From Zoogloea oryzae (GTDB taxonomy: Bacteria; Pseudomonadota; Gammaproteobacteria; Burkholderiales; Rhodocyclaceae), in NCBI RefSeq assembly GCF_030161255.1, contig NZ_BSPX01000012.1, positions 1-64,000 on the forward strand: 64,000 nt of DNA. Reading direction: 5' to 3'. The notes beneath the pieces were generated by a model, which worked only from the letters and a program-made list of their open reading frames with translations, was not told where the DNA came from and did not search any database. Shown here piece after piece: positions 37,219 to 45,741 of the stretch. The first letter of the stretch is position 1. The number at the start of each line of letters is the position of its first letter. Made by a program: the position numbers and the translations under genes.

Positions 37219-37668
37219 ATGGCGACCGATCGCCCCATCCTTCTCGTCGAGGACAATCCCGACGATGAGGCACTTACGCTCCGCGCATTCAGCAAGAACA
37301 AGATTGCCAACCAGGTCGTCGTGGCGAGGGACGGCGTCGAGGCGCTGGACTACCTTTTCTGCACCGGTCAGTACAGTTCCCGCGATAGCCTGGTCATGCC
37401 GGCTTTCGTGCTCCTTGATCTGAAGCTGCCGCGTATCGACGGACTCGAAGTGCTCCGGCGCATCCGTGCCGACGAGCGCACCGCCCTCCTCCCGGTGGTC
37501 GTCCTGACCACCTCGAAGGAACACCAGGATATTTTTGAGGCCTACCGGCTGGGTGCCAACAGCTACATCCGCAAGCCGGTGGATTTCGAACGTTTTCTAC
37601 AGGCTGTCGGCCAGCTCGGGCTTTACTGGTTGTCCCTCAACGAACCGTCCGACCCGACCGCCCGCTGA
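37219..37668 (+). CDS. Single-domain response regulator (Rcp1-like, CheY superfamily)
   Basis: 149 residues with only a receiver domain. Acidic pocket E11-D12 (LLVEDNPDDE), phosphoacceptor D67 in FVLLDLKLP, T97 in VVVLTTS, and K119 in YIRKPVDFERF are all present. The NPDDEALTLRAFSKN pattern and the long alpha4-beta5 region (EHQDIFEAYRLGANSY) match the Rcp1 type often partnered with phytochrome-like or hybrid histidine kinases. No kinase or output gene is adjacent, so it is an orphan. AAGGAG lies 6 bases before the ATG. Confidence 0.9.
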   Translation: MATDRPILLVEDNPDDEALTLRAFSKNKIANQVVVARDGVEALDYLFCTGQYSSRDSLVMPAFVLLDLKLPRIDGLEVLRRIRADERTALLPVVVLTTSKEHQDIFEAYRLGANSYIRKPVDFERFLQAVGQLGLYWLSLNEPSDPTAR

Positions 37669-37677
37669 GGCTCGTCG

Positions 37678-38157
37678 CTAGAGCAAGGCCTCGATGTCCG
37701 CCGCCAGGGCTTCTGGCGTCGTCGTCGGGGCGTAGCGACGTACCGGCGCCCCGCTGCGGTCCACCAGGAATTTCGTGAAGTTCCATTTGATGGCGCGACT
37801 GCCGAGCACACCCGGCAGGGCCGCGGTGAGATACGCGAACACCGGATGGGCGTCCGGGCCATTCACATTCACCTTCTCGGTGAGCAGGAAATCCACGCCG
37901 TAGTTGCGTTCGCAGAACGCGGCGATCTCGTCTTCCGTACCCGGCTCCTGCGCGCCGAACTGATTGCACGGAAAACCCACCACCACCAGCCCGCGGGGCC
38001 CGAGCTGTCGGTGCAACTGCTCCAGGCCCTTGTACTGGGGCGTGAAGCCACAACGGCTGGCGGTATTCACCACCAGCAGCGCCTTGCCGGCGAAATCCGC
38101 AAAACGGATCACGCCGCCACCAAGACGGCCAACCTCGAAATCGTGGATGCCCGGCAT
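37678..38157 (-). CDS. Glutathione peroxidase family (thiol peroxidase) protein
   Basis: 159 residues, thioredoxin-like fold. The catalytic tetrad is visible: C36 in NTASRCGFTPQY, Q70 in FPCNQFGAQEPG, and W125-N126 in KWNFTKF. Cys rather than selenocysteine is at the active site, and C64 (FPCNQF) is the usual second conserved Cys. Such enzymes reduce peroxides, in bacteria often with thioredoxin. It starts only 17 bases after iscX on the same strand, so it could be the last gene of the isc operon, which would tie peroxide defence to Fe-S assembly. Confidence 0.92.
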   Translation of the reverse strand: MPGIHDFEVGRLGGGVIRFADFAGKALLVVNTASRCGFTPQYKGLEQLHRQLGPRGLVVVGFPCNQFGAQEPGTEDEIAAFCERNYGVDFLLTEKVNVNGPDAHPVFAYLTAALPGVLGSRAIKWNFTKFLVDRSGAPVRRYAPTTTPEALAADIEALL

Positions 38158-38174
38158 GGCGCGCGTCAGCTTCT

Positions 38175-38369
38175 TCAGGCCACTTCGTCGATCCAGGCCT
38201 GCTGGATCGCCTCAAGCACCCGTTCGCCGCAGTGCTTGGGGTCGTCGTTGAACTCGGGCAGCGCCATCACCCAGCGCATCAGGTCAACAAAGTTGACCTT
38301 TTCAGGGTTCACATCGGGATGCGCTTCGGATAGCTGGATGCCGATTTCCTGAACGTCAGTCCACTTCAT
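38175..38369 (-). CDS. iscX: Fe-S cluster assembly protein IscX
   Basis: 64 residues starting MKWTDVQEIGIQLSEAHPDV, with the acidic helix VNFVDLMRWVMALPEFNDDP and GERVLEAIQQAWIDE, the IscX (YfhJ) pattern. It binds IscS and iron and modulates sulfur transfer. Its ATG shares one base with the fdx stop, fixing the start. Standard last gene of isc operons. Confidence 0.96.
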   Translation of the reverse strand: MKWTDVQEIGIQLSEAHPDVNPEKVNFVDLMRWVMALPEFNDDPKHCGERVLEAIQQAWIDEVA

Positions 38370-38710
38370 CAGTGCTTGCCCTCCCGGGCCATGTTGATCG
38401 AGTACTTGGGAATCTCGACGGTCAGCGGCGTGGTGCCGACCACCGCCTGACACGACAGGCGCGAGTTGGGCTCAAGGCCCCAGGCTTTGTCGAGGAGATC
38501 CTCTTCCAGCTCTTCCGCCGGCTCGAGGCTGTTGAAGCCTTCCCGCACGATCACGTGGCAGGTGGTGCACGCACAGGATTTCTCGCAGGCGTGCTCGATC
38601 TCGATGTCGTTGGCGAGCAGCGTGTCGCAGATCGTCTGGCCGGGTTCGGCCTCGAGTACCGCGCCTTCGGGGCACAACTCCACGTGGGGGAGCACAATCA
38701 GGGTCGTCAT
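38369..38710 (-). CDS. fdx: ISC-type [2Fe-2S] ferredoxin
   Basis: 113 residues. The cluster ligands are C42, C48 and C51 in HACEKSCACTTCHV plus C87 in RLSCQAVVG, with the additional conserved C46. It provides electrons for Fe-S cluster assembly on IscU/IscA. It follows hscA by 8 bases and overlaps iscX by one base. Confidence 0.97.
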   Translation of the reverse strand: MTTLIVLPHVELCPEGAVLEAEPGQTICDTLLANDIEIEHACEKSCACTTCHVIVREGFNSLEPAEELEEDLLDKAWGLEPNSRLSCQAVVGTTPLTVEIPKYSINMAREGKH

Positions 38711-38718
38711 GTTCGGTC

Positions 38719-40587
38719 TTAAATCTTGATGTCGTCGATCTTGTGGCCGGCCAGGGCCTCGCGGATGCTCTTGTCCATCCGGCGCGATGCGAACTCGTTG
38801 GAGGCACGGTTGAAGGCTTCCAGCTGGATCTTGATCGCCCGCACGTCCTGCCCTTCGGCTGCGGTGCGCAGCGCGGCGATGGCCACATCCAGCGACGCCC
38901 GTTCGGCAGCGTTGAGCAGTCCGCCATCGATGGCCAGGGCCTTGTCGGTGGCTTCGACGACGCGGGCCGCCTCGACCTGCTGTTCCTTCAGGCCGCGCAG
39001 TTCCATGTCGCGCTGGGCGTGCTCGAAACCAGCCTTCAGCATCTCGGCGATCTCGTCGTCGGCAAGGCCGTAGGACGGCTTCACCTCGACCCGCGCCTCG
39101 ACGCCGGTGGCCTGCTCCCGGGCGGTGACCGACAGCAGGCCGTCGGCATCGACCTGGAAGGTCACGCGGATGCGCGCGGCGCCCGCCACCATCGGCGGAA
39201 TGCCACGCAACTCGAAACGGGCCAGCGAGCGGCAGTCGGAAACCAGCTCGCGCTCGCCCTGCACCACGTGGAAGGCCATGGCCGTCTGGCCATCCTTGAA
39301 GGTGGTGAAATCCTGGGCGCGAGCCGTGGGAATAGTGGAATTGCGGGGGATGATCTTCTCGACCAGCCCGCCCATCGTCTCGATGCCGAGGGACAGGGGA
39401 ATCACGTCGAGGAGCAGCCATTCGTCCTCGCCAGCCCGGTTGCCGGCCAGCACGTTGGCCTGCATCGCGGCGCCCACGGCGACGACGGTGTCGGGATCGA
39501 GGTTGGTGAGGGGCGTCTGGCCAAAGAAGTCGCCGACGGCTTTCTGAACGTGGGGCATGCGCGTGGCGCCGCCCACCATCACCACACCCTTCACGTCGGA
39601 GGGGTCGAGGCCGGCGTCGCGCAGGGCTTTCTTGAGCGGACGAATGGTCTTGTCCACCAGTGGCCGGGTGATGTCCACGAACACGTCGCGGGAAATGACG
39701 AGGTCCACCTCGTCACCGCTGTCGAGGGTCATGCAGATCGGCACGGATTCGTCGAGGGTCAGGCGTTCCTTCACCTCGCGGGCCTTCATCAGCATGCGCC
39801 GGGAGTCCCGGTCGGACGGCAGCGAGATGCCGGCGTTGTCGAGCATCCAGCAGAACAGGCGATGGTCGAAGTCGTCGCCGCCCAGGGCCGCATCGCCGCT
39901 GGTGGCCACCACCTCGAACACCCCGCGGGAGAGCCGCAGGATGGAGATGTCGAAGGTGCCGCCACCCAGGTCGTACACCGCATAGACGCCTTCCGAGGCG
40001 TTCTCGAGACCATAGGCGATGGCCGCGGCGGTGGGCTCGTTGAGCAAGCGCAGCACATTGAGCCCGGCCAGCCGGGCCGCATCCTTGGTGGCCTGACGCT
40101 GAGCGTCGTCGAAGTAGGCGGGCACGGTGATGACCGCGCCGGTGAGCTCTCCGCCCAGGCTGCGTTCGGCGCGGATGCGCAGATCCTTGAGAATCTCGGC
40201 GGAGACTTCCACCGGGCTCTTCACGCCCTGGATGGTGCGCAGGCGGACCATGCCTTCGGTGTCGACGAAGTCGTAGGGCATGGTCTCGACGTGGGCGACG
40301 TCTTTCAGGCCACGGCCCATGAAGCGCTTGACCGACACGATGGTGTTGCGCGGATCGACCGCCTGGGTGGCCATCGCCTTGCGGCCGACGACGATCTGGC
40401 CGTCGGGCAGGTAATGCACGATGGACGGCAGCAGCATCTTGCCGTCTTCGTCCTGCAGGCACTGGGGGATGCCGTTGCGCACGGTGGCCACCAGGGAGTT
40501 GGTCGTACCCAGATCGATCCCCACCGCCAGCCGGTGCTGGTGCGGCAGGGTGGACAGGCCCGGTTCGGAGATTTGCAGCAGAGCCAT
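38719..40587 (-). CDS. hscA: Fe-S assembly Hsp70 chaperone HscA
   Basis: 622 residues. The ATPase domain begins AVGIDLGTTNSLVATVRNG near residue 22 and contains YDLGGGTFDISILRL and VVMVGGATRMPHVQKAV. The substrate-binding domain and helical lid follow (AARVVEATDKALAIDGGLL). HscA with HscB binds the LPPVK loop of IscU and drives cluster transfer. The start shares one base with the hscB stop. The N-terminal extension before the ATPase and gene context separate it from DnaK. Confidence 0.98.
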   Translation of the reverse strand: MALLQISEPGLSTLPHQHRLAVGIDLGTTNSLVATVRNGIPQCLQDEDGKMLLPSIVHYLPDGQIVVGRKAMATQAVDPRNTIVSVKRFMGRGLKDVAHVETMPYDFVDTEGMVRLRTIQGVKSPVEVSAEILKDLRIRAERSLGGELTGAVITVPAYFDDAQRQATKDAARLAGLNVLRLLNEPTAAAIAYGLENASEGVYAVYDLGGGTFDISILRLSRGVFEVVATSGDAALGGDDFDHRLFCWMLDNAGISLPSDRDSRRMLMKAREVKERLTLDESVPICMTLDSGDEVDLVISRDVFVDITRPLVDKTIRPLKKALRDAGLDPSDVKGVVMVGGATRMPHVQKAVGDFFGQTPLTNLDPDTVVAVGAAMQANVLAGNRAGEDEWLLLDVIPLSLGIETMGGLVEKIIPRNSTIPTARAQDFTTFKDGQTAMAFHVVQGERELVSDCRSLARFELRGIPPMVAGAARIRVTFQVDADGLLSVTAREQATGVEARVEVKPSYGLADDEIAEMLKAGFEHAQRDMELRGLKEQQVEAARVVEATDKALAIDGGLLNAAERASLDVAIAALRTAAEGQDVRAIKIQLEAFNRASNEFASRRMDKSIREALAGHKIDDIKI

Positions 40588-41117
40588 CAGGATTCCAGCG
40601 CCGTCAAGGCGTCATTGATTTCATGTTGCAGCTTTTCGAGGAATTTCATGCGCCGGATGGTATCGGCGGCGGCCTCGAGATCGATGGTGTCGTCGAGCTG
40701 CCGGGCGAGCTCTTCCACCAGCGCCTTGCTGTTGTGGCGGACGCGGCGGGAGAGTTCGTCGAGCACGTCCTCGTCGGCGGCATCGCGGGCCTCGCCGAGG
40801 GCCTCGCGCCATTCCATCTGTTCCATCAGGAACTCGGCGGACATGGCGGTGTTGGTGTCGAACGCAGGATCGACACCGCGCAGCTCAAGCAGGTAATGCC
40901 CGCGGGTGAGCGGGCCCTTGAGGGTGCGGAAGGCTTCGTTGACGTGGGTCGCCCACTGCATCGACTGACGCTTCTCGGCGTCGGACAGGTGGGCGAAACG
41001 GTCGGGATGGACCCTGCCCTGCAGATCCAGGTAGGCCTGCTCCAGCCGCTCCTCGTCAATGCGGAAGGCCGGCGTCAGGCCGAAGAGCGCAAAGTAATCC
41101 TGCTTGAGATCGAGCAT
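40587..41117 (-). CDS. hscB: Fe-S assembly J-domain co-chaperone HscB
   Basis: 176 residues. The N-terminal J domain (DYFALFGLTPAFRIDEERL) carries the HPD in GRVHPDRFAHLSDAEKR. The C-terminal three-helix bundle (LMEQMEWREALGEA) binds IscU. It stimulates HscA ATPase activity. It overlaps hscA by one base and lies 16 bases after iscA. Confidence 0.97.
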   Translation of the reverse strand: MLDLKQDYFALFGLTPAFRIDEERLEQAYLDLQGRVHPDRFAHLSDAEKRQSMQWATHVNEAFRTLKGPLTRGHYLLELRGVDPAFDTNTAMSAEFLMEQMEWREALGEARDAADEDVLDELSRRVRHNSKALVEELARQLDDTIDLEAAADTIRRMKFLEKLQHEINDALTALES

Positions 41118-41133
41118 CGTGGACGTTCGCGCC

Positions 41134-41457
41134 TCAGACGGTGAAGCTTTCGCCGCAGCCGCACTGATCCTTCACGTTCGGGTTGTTGAACTTGAAGCCT
41201 TCGTTGAGGCCCTCGCGCACGAAGTCGAGTTCGGTGCCGTCCATGTAGGGCAGGCTCTTCGGGTCGATCAGCACCTTGAGACCGTGGCTTTCGAAGACGA
41301 TGTCCTCGGGCAGCACCTCATCGGCAAACTCGAGCTTGTACGCCATGCCGGAACAGCCCGACGTGCGCACGCCGAGGCGGATGCCGACACCCTTGCCGCG
41401 CTTGGCGATGAAGTTGCCGATGTGGGTTGCTGCCTTGTCGGACAGGGTTACTGCCAT
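41134..41457 (-). CDS. iscA: A-type Fe-S carrier IscA
   Basis: 107 residues with the three invariant cysteines: RTSGCSGMAYKLEF near residue 35 and CGCGESFTV at the C-terminus. It holds iron or clusters and hands them to apo-proteins. The frame continues upstream through part of iscU, but MAVTLSDKAATHIGNFI is the family start and has AGGAGT upstream. Confidence 0.97.
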   Translation of the reverse strand: MAVTLSDKAATHIGNFIAKRGKGVGIRLGVRTSGCSGMAYKLEFADEVLPEDIVFESHGLKVLIDPKSLPYMDGTELDFVREGLNEGFKFNNPNVKDQCGCGESFTV

Positions 41458-41471
41458 GATCGAACTCCTTG

Positions 41472-41855
41472 TCAGCCGTTGTGCTTCTTCTTGTAATCCT
41501 CGACCGCCGCCTTGATGGCGTCTTCGGCCAGGATCGAGCAGTGGATCTTCACCGGCGGCAGGGCCAGCTCTTCGGCAATGGCGGTGTTCTTGATCTCCAG
41601 CGCCTGGTCGAGGGTCTTGCCCTTGACCCACTCGGTGACGAGGGAGCTGGAAGCGATCGCCGAGCCGCAGCCGTAGGTCTTGAACTTGGCATCTTCGATG
41701 ATGCCGTCCTTGCCGACCTTGATCTGCAGCTTCATCACGTCGCCACACGCCGGGGCGCCGACCATGCCGGTGCCCACGCCGTCGTCTTCCTTGCCGAAAG
41801 CACCGACGTTACGGGGATTCTCGTAGTGGTCCAGAACCTTTTCGCTGTATGCCAT
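41472..41855 (-). CDS. iscU: Fe-S cluster scaffold IscU
   Basis: 127 residues beginning MAYSEKVLDHYENPRNVG. Ligands are Cys in GAPACGDVMKLQ, Cys in TYGCGSAIASSS, His and Cys in LPPVKIHCSILAEDAI; the LPPVK segment is the HscA recognition loop. It is the platform on which IscS-derived sulfur and iron form [2Fe-2S] clusters. It is 13 bases downstream of iscS. Confidence 0.98.
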   Translation of the reverse strand: MAYSEKVLDHYENPRNVGAFGKEDDGVGTGMVGAPACGDVMKLQIKVGKDGIIEDAKFKTYGCGSAIASSSLVTEWVKGKTLDQALEIKNTAIAEELALPPVKIHCSILAEDAIKAAVEDYKKKHNG

Positions 41856-41868
41856 TTTTGCTCTCCTG

Positions 41869-43080
41869 TCAGTGCGCTGCCCACTGCACGGTGTCAAGGT
41901 CGATGCCTTCCTTGAACATGTCCCACAGGGGCGACAGTTCGCGGAGCTTGCCGACCTTGCGCTGCAGCAAGTCGATTGTATAGTCGATTTCCTCGTCCGT
42001 CGTGAAGCGGCCGATGGTGAAACGGATGGAACTGTGGGCGAGCTCGTCGTTGCGGCCCAGGGCGCGCAGCACGTACGAGGGCTCGAGGCTCGCCGAGGTG
42101 CAGGCCGAACCGCTCGACACGGCGATGTCCTTGATCGCCATGATCAGGGATTCGCCTTCCACGTAGGCGAAGCTGATGTTCAGGTTGTGGGGCACGCGAT
42201 GGACCATGTCGCCATTGACGAAGGTTTCCTCGATCTGGCTGAGGCCCTTCAGCAGGCGGTCACGCAGGGCGCCGACGCGCTTGTTCTCTTCGGCCATCTC
42301 GAGGCGGGCCAGGCGGAAGGCCTCACCCATGCCGACGATCTGGTGGGTGGCCAGGGTGCCGGAGCGCAAGCCACGCTCGTGGCCGCCGCCGTGCATCTGG
42401 GCTTCGAGGCGCACGCGCGGCTTGCGACGCACGTAAAGCGCGCCGATGCCCTTCGGGCCGTAGGTTTTGTGGGCCGAGAAGGACATCAGATCAACCTTCA
42501 GCTTGGAGAGGTCGATCTCGACCTTGCCGGTGGCCTGGGCCGCATCCACGTGGAAGATGATGCCCTTCTCGCGGCAGATCTCGCCGATCTCGGCGATGGG
42601 CTGGATCACCCCGACTTCGTTATTCACGAACATCACCGACACCAGGACGGTGTCCGGGCGGATCGCTGCCTTCAGCACGTCCAGGTCGATCAGGCCGTCT
42701 TCCTTCACGTCGAGGTAGGTGGCCTCGAAGCCGACGCGCTCAAGCTCGCGCACGGTGTCGAGCACGGCCTTGTGTTCGGTCTTGAGGGTGATGATGTGCT
42801 TGCCCTTGCCGGAATAGAAATGGGCTGCACCCTTGATCGCCAGGTTGTTGGATTCGGTGGCGCCGGAGGTCCAGATGATTTCCTTCGAGTCGGCACCCAC
42901 CAGCGCCGCGACTTCCTCACGGGCCTCTTCAACGGCCTTCTCGGCGGTCCAGCCGAAGGCGTGGCTGCGGGATGCCGGGTTGCCGAACAGCTCGGTGAGG
43001 TAGGGGATCATCTTCTCCGCGACGCGGGGATCCACCGGCGTGGTCGCCGAGTAATCGAGGTAGATCGGAAACTTGAGCAT
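41869..43080 (-). CDS. iscS: Cysteine desulfurase IscS
   Basis: 403 residues, class V aminotransferase fold. Residues PIYLDYSATTPVDPRVAEKM open the protein, the PLP lysine is in SFSAHKTYGPKG, and the mobile catalytic loop is SSGSACTSASLEPSYVLRAL. It extracts sulfur from L-cysteine as a persulfide and passes it to IscU and TusA. The ATG at 43080 is preferred over one two codons earlier because GGAGA then lies at normal spacing. It is preceded in the operon by a second desulfurase gene. Confidence 0.98.
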   Translation of the reverse strand: MLKFPIYLDYSATTPVDPRVAEKMIPYLTELFGNPASRSHAFGWTAEKAVEEAREEVAALVGADSKEIIWTSGATESNNLAIKGAAHFYSGKGKHIITLKTEHKAVLDTVRELERVGFEATYLDVKEDGLIDLDVLKAAIRPDTVLVSVMFVNNEVGVIQPIAEIGEICREKGIIFHVDAAQATGKVEIDLSKLKVDLMSFSAHKTYGPKGIGALYVRRKPRVRLEAQMHGGGHERGLRSGTLATHQIVGMGEAFRLARLEMAEENKRVGALRDRLLKGLSQIEETFVNGDMVHRVPHNLNISFAYVEGESLIMAIKDIAVSSGSACTSASLEPSYVLRALGRNDELAHSSIRFTIGRFTTDEEIDYTIDLLQRKVGKLRELSPLWDMFKEGIDLDTVQWAAH

Positions 43081-43124
43081 CTTCATCTTCTCCGTACAGC
43101 AAAAATTTTAAACCGTTCAGAAAC

Positions 43125-44273
<1,149 letters not shown>

Positions 44274-44290
44274 CGATCGCTCCTGTGAAA

Positions 44291-44773
44291 TCAGGCCGTT
44301 GCCTGGATGACGCCCTTGGCGGACGCACCCGAGCGCTCGTCGTGAAGCACCGACACCTGTGCCGCCTTGGCGCGCTGCTGCTCGACGAGGTTGGCCAGCG
44401 TCACCGAGTGCAGGTATTCATACATGCGACGGTTGAGGTTGGTCCACAGCTCGTGGGTCATGCAGCGGTGCTCGTCCTTGCAGTTTTCCTTGCCGCCGCA
44501 GGAGGTGGCATCCAGCGGCTCATCCACTGCCGCGATGATGTCGGCAACGGTGATCGACGCCATGTCCCGGGCCAGTGCGTAGCCGCCGCCGGGGCCGCGG
44601 ACGCTGCTGACCAGCTCGAAACGACGGAGCTTGCCAAACAGCTGCTCGAGGTAGGAAAGGGAGATCTTCTGGCGATCGGCGATGCCCGCCAGCGTCACGG
44701 GGCCCTCGGCACAACGCAGCGCCAGATCAATCATTGCCGTGACGGCAAAACGACCTTTGGTGGTGAGTCTCAT
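44291..44773 (-). CDS. iscR: Fe-S cluster regulator IscR (Rrf2 family)
   Basis: 160 residues. The winged helix-turn-helix (GRFAVTAMIDLALR; ISLSYLEQLFGKLRRFELV; RGPGGGYAL) is followed by cluster ligands C92, C98 and C104 plus H107 (CMTHELW), the same spacing as in E. coli IscR. Holo-IscR represses its own isc operon when Fe-S clusters are plentiful. Two near-consensus type-1 operators overlap its promoter. It heads the operon of ten genes ending at iscX or the peroxidase. Confidence 0.98.
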   Translation of the reverse strand: MRLTTKGRFAVTAMIDLALRCAEGPVTLAGIADRQKISLSYLEQLFGKLRRFELVSSVRGPGGGYALARDMASITVADIIAAVDEPLDATSCGGKENCKDEHRCMTHELWTNLNRRMYEYLHSVTLANLVEQQRAKAAQVSVLHDERSGASAKGVIQATA

Positions 44774-44798
44774 GGTGGCTCCTGGGGGCGGGCAATTA

Positions 44799-44823
44799 AT
44801 AGTTGAACGTTTCAGTCAAGAAT
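44799..44823 (-). promoter_or_regulatory. IscR type-1 binding site, promoter-proximal
   Basis: Read leftward this 25-base site keeps the left arm with TTGACT, the central AAA, and the right arm TCAACTAT of the type-1 consensus ATASYYGACTRWWWYAGTCRRSTAT, matching at about 22 of 25 positions by my alignment. It overlaps the -10 element of the iscR promoter. Confidence 0.8.
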
Positions 44824-44847
44824 ACCAAACCCGACAAAAACGATCAA
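44819..44847 (-). promoter_or_regulatory. iscR operon promoter
   Basis: Read leftward, TTGATC (44847-44842) and TATTCT (44824-44819) are spaced by 17 bases, with about 45 bases from the -10 to the iscR ATG. Both hexamers sit inside IscR-type boxes, the arrangement expected for autorepression. Confidence 0.75.
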
Positions 44848-44851
44848 CTAT
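44827..44851 (-). promoter_or_regulatory. IscR type-1 binding site, promoter-distal
   Basis: Read leftward the site begins ATAGTTGA, has a central T run, and continues GTCGGGTTT, matching the type-1 consensus at about 21 of 25 positions. It overlaps the -35 element. Only three bases separate it from the proximal site, close to the tandem arrangement known at E. coli PiscR. Confidence 0.75.
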
Positions 44852-44875
44852 TTTCACGCCAGCAACACAGGCCGC

Positions 44876-45640
44876 TCAATCCACCATCTTGCCGAGCCCT
44901 TGCGGGTCGAAGGCGTCTTCGGACTTGGCGGCTTCTTCCACCGAAATCCCCGCTTCGGCGAGCTTGTCGAGCAGCACGCGGATGCGCCGGTCGGTCTCGA
45001 CGGCGTGGTCGAGCAGGCCGTGCAGCGCCTTGGAAACCGGGTCGTCCAGATCGCGGGTGACGCCGTAGGCGGTGAAGCCCATCTGCTCGGCCTTGGCCTC
45101 GCGGGCCCGGGCGGCGTCGTCCTTGCCGGCCTCGATGACACGGGCCGGATTGCCGACCGCGGTCGCCCCTGCCGGCACCGGCTTGACCACCACCGCGTTG
45201 GAACCCACCTTGGCCCCGTCGCCCACCTCGAAGCCACCCAGCACCTTGGCGCCGGCGCCGATCACGACGCCGCGCCCCAGCGTGGGATGACGCTTGGTGC
45301 CACGGTAGAGGGACGTGCCGCCGAGGGTCACACCCTGATAGATGGTGCAGTCGTCGCCGATCTCGGCAGTCTCGCCGATCACCACGCCCATGCCGTGGTC
45401 GATGAACACCCGCCGGCCGATGGTCGCGCCGGGGTGGATCTCGATGCCGGTGAGCATCCGCCCCACATGGCTGCTGAAACGCCCGACCCAGCGAAAACCG
45501 TTGGTCCACGCAAGATGGGCAAAACGATGCAGCCACAGGGCGTGCATCCCGGGATAGCAGGTGAGCACTTCCCACCTGGAGCGTGCGGCCGGATCTCGCT
45601 CAAGCACATTGGCGATGTCCTCACGCAGACGACTGAACAT
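44876..45640 (-). CDS. cysE: Serine O-acetyltransferase CysE
   Basis: 254 residues. An N-terminal helical domain (RLREDIANVLERDPAARSRW) leads into left-handed beta-helix repeats: GIEIHPGATIGRRVFIDHGM, GVVIGETAEIGDDCTIYQGV and TLGGTSLYRGTKRHPTLGRG, with the catalytic His in IDHGMGV. It makes O-acetylserine, the acceptor for sulfide in cysteine synthesis. Linkage to isc makes sense because cysteine is the substrate of the two desulfurases. An IscR-like palindrome lies about 80 bases upstream. Confidence 0.96.
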   Translation of the reverse strand: MFSRLREDIANVLERDPAARSRWEVLTCYPGMHALWLHRFAHLAWTNGFRWVGRFSSHVGRMLTGIEIHPGATIGRRVFIDHGMGVVIGETAEIGDDCTIYQGVTLGGTSLYRGTKRHPTLGRGVVIGAGAKVLGGFEVGDGAKVGSNAVVVKPVPAGATAVGNPARVIEAGKDDAARAREAKAEQMGFTAYGVTRDLDDPVSKALHGLLDHAVETDRRIRVLLDKLAEAGISVEEAAKSEDAFDPQGLGKMVD

Positions 45641-45716
45641 GAAAGGGAACTCCCGAAACGAATCGCGCTGTTTTCCGCCCCCGCCGGCCCGGGATGGAAC
45701 CGGGCGGGAGATTTTT

Positions 45717-45741
45717 ATTTCCGACTATTTTAGTCTACTTT
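45717..45741 (-). promoter_or_regulatory. Probable IscR type-1 site upstream of cysE
   Basis: The 13-base core GACTATTTTAGTC (45723-45735) is a nearly perfect palindrome and fits the IscR type-1 core GACTRWWWYAGTC exactly; the outer arms match partly (about 20 of 25 overall). It lies in the trmJ-cysE gap, 83 bases before the cysE start, in an AT-rich patch where a promoter is expected. No convincing hexamer pair could be fixed. Confidence 0.6.

Noticed and set aside
43081..43086. Earlier ATG as the start of iscS
   Set aside because: It is only two bases from the GGAGA ribosome site, and family members begin near the later ATG at 43080.
45723..45735. GACTATTTTAGTC as the trmJ terminator hairpin
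   Set aside because: The stem would be five bases and AT-rich with a 3-base loop, too weak for termination. The IscR-type core match explains it better.
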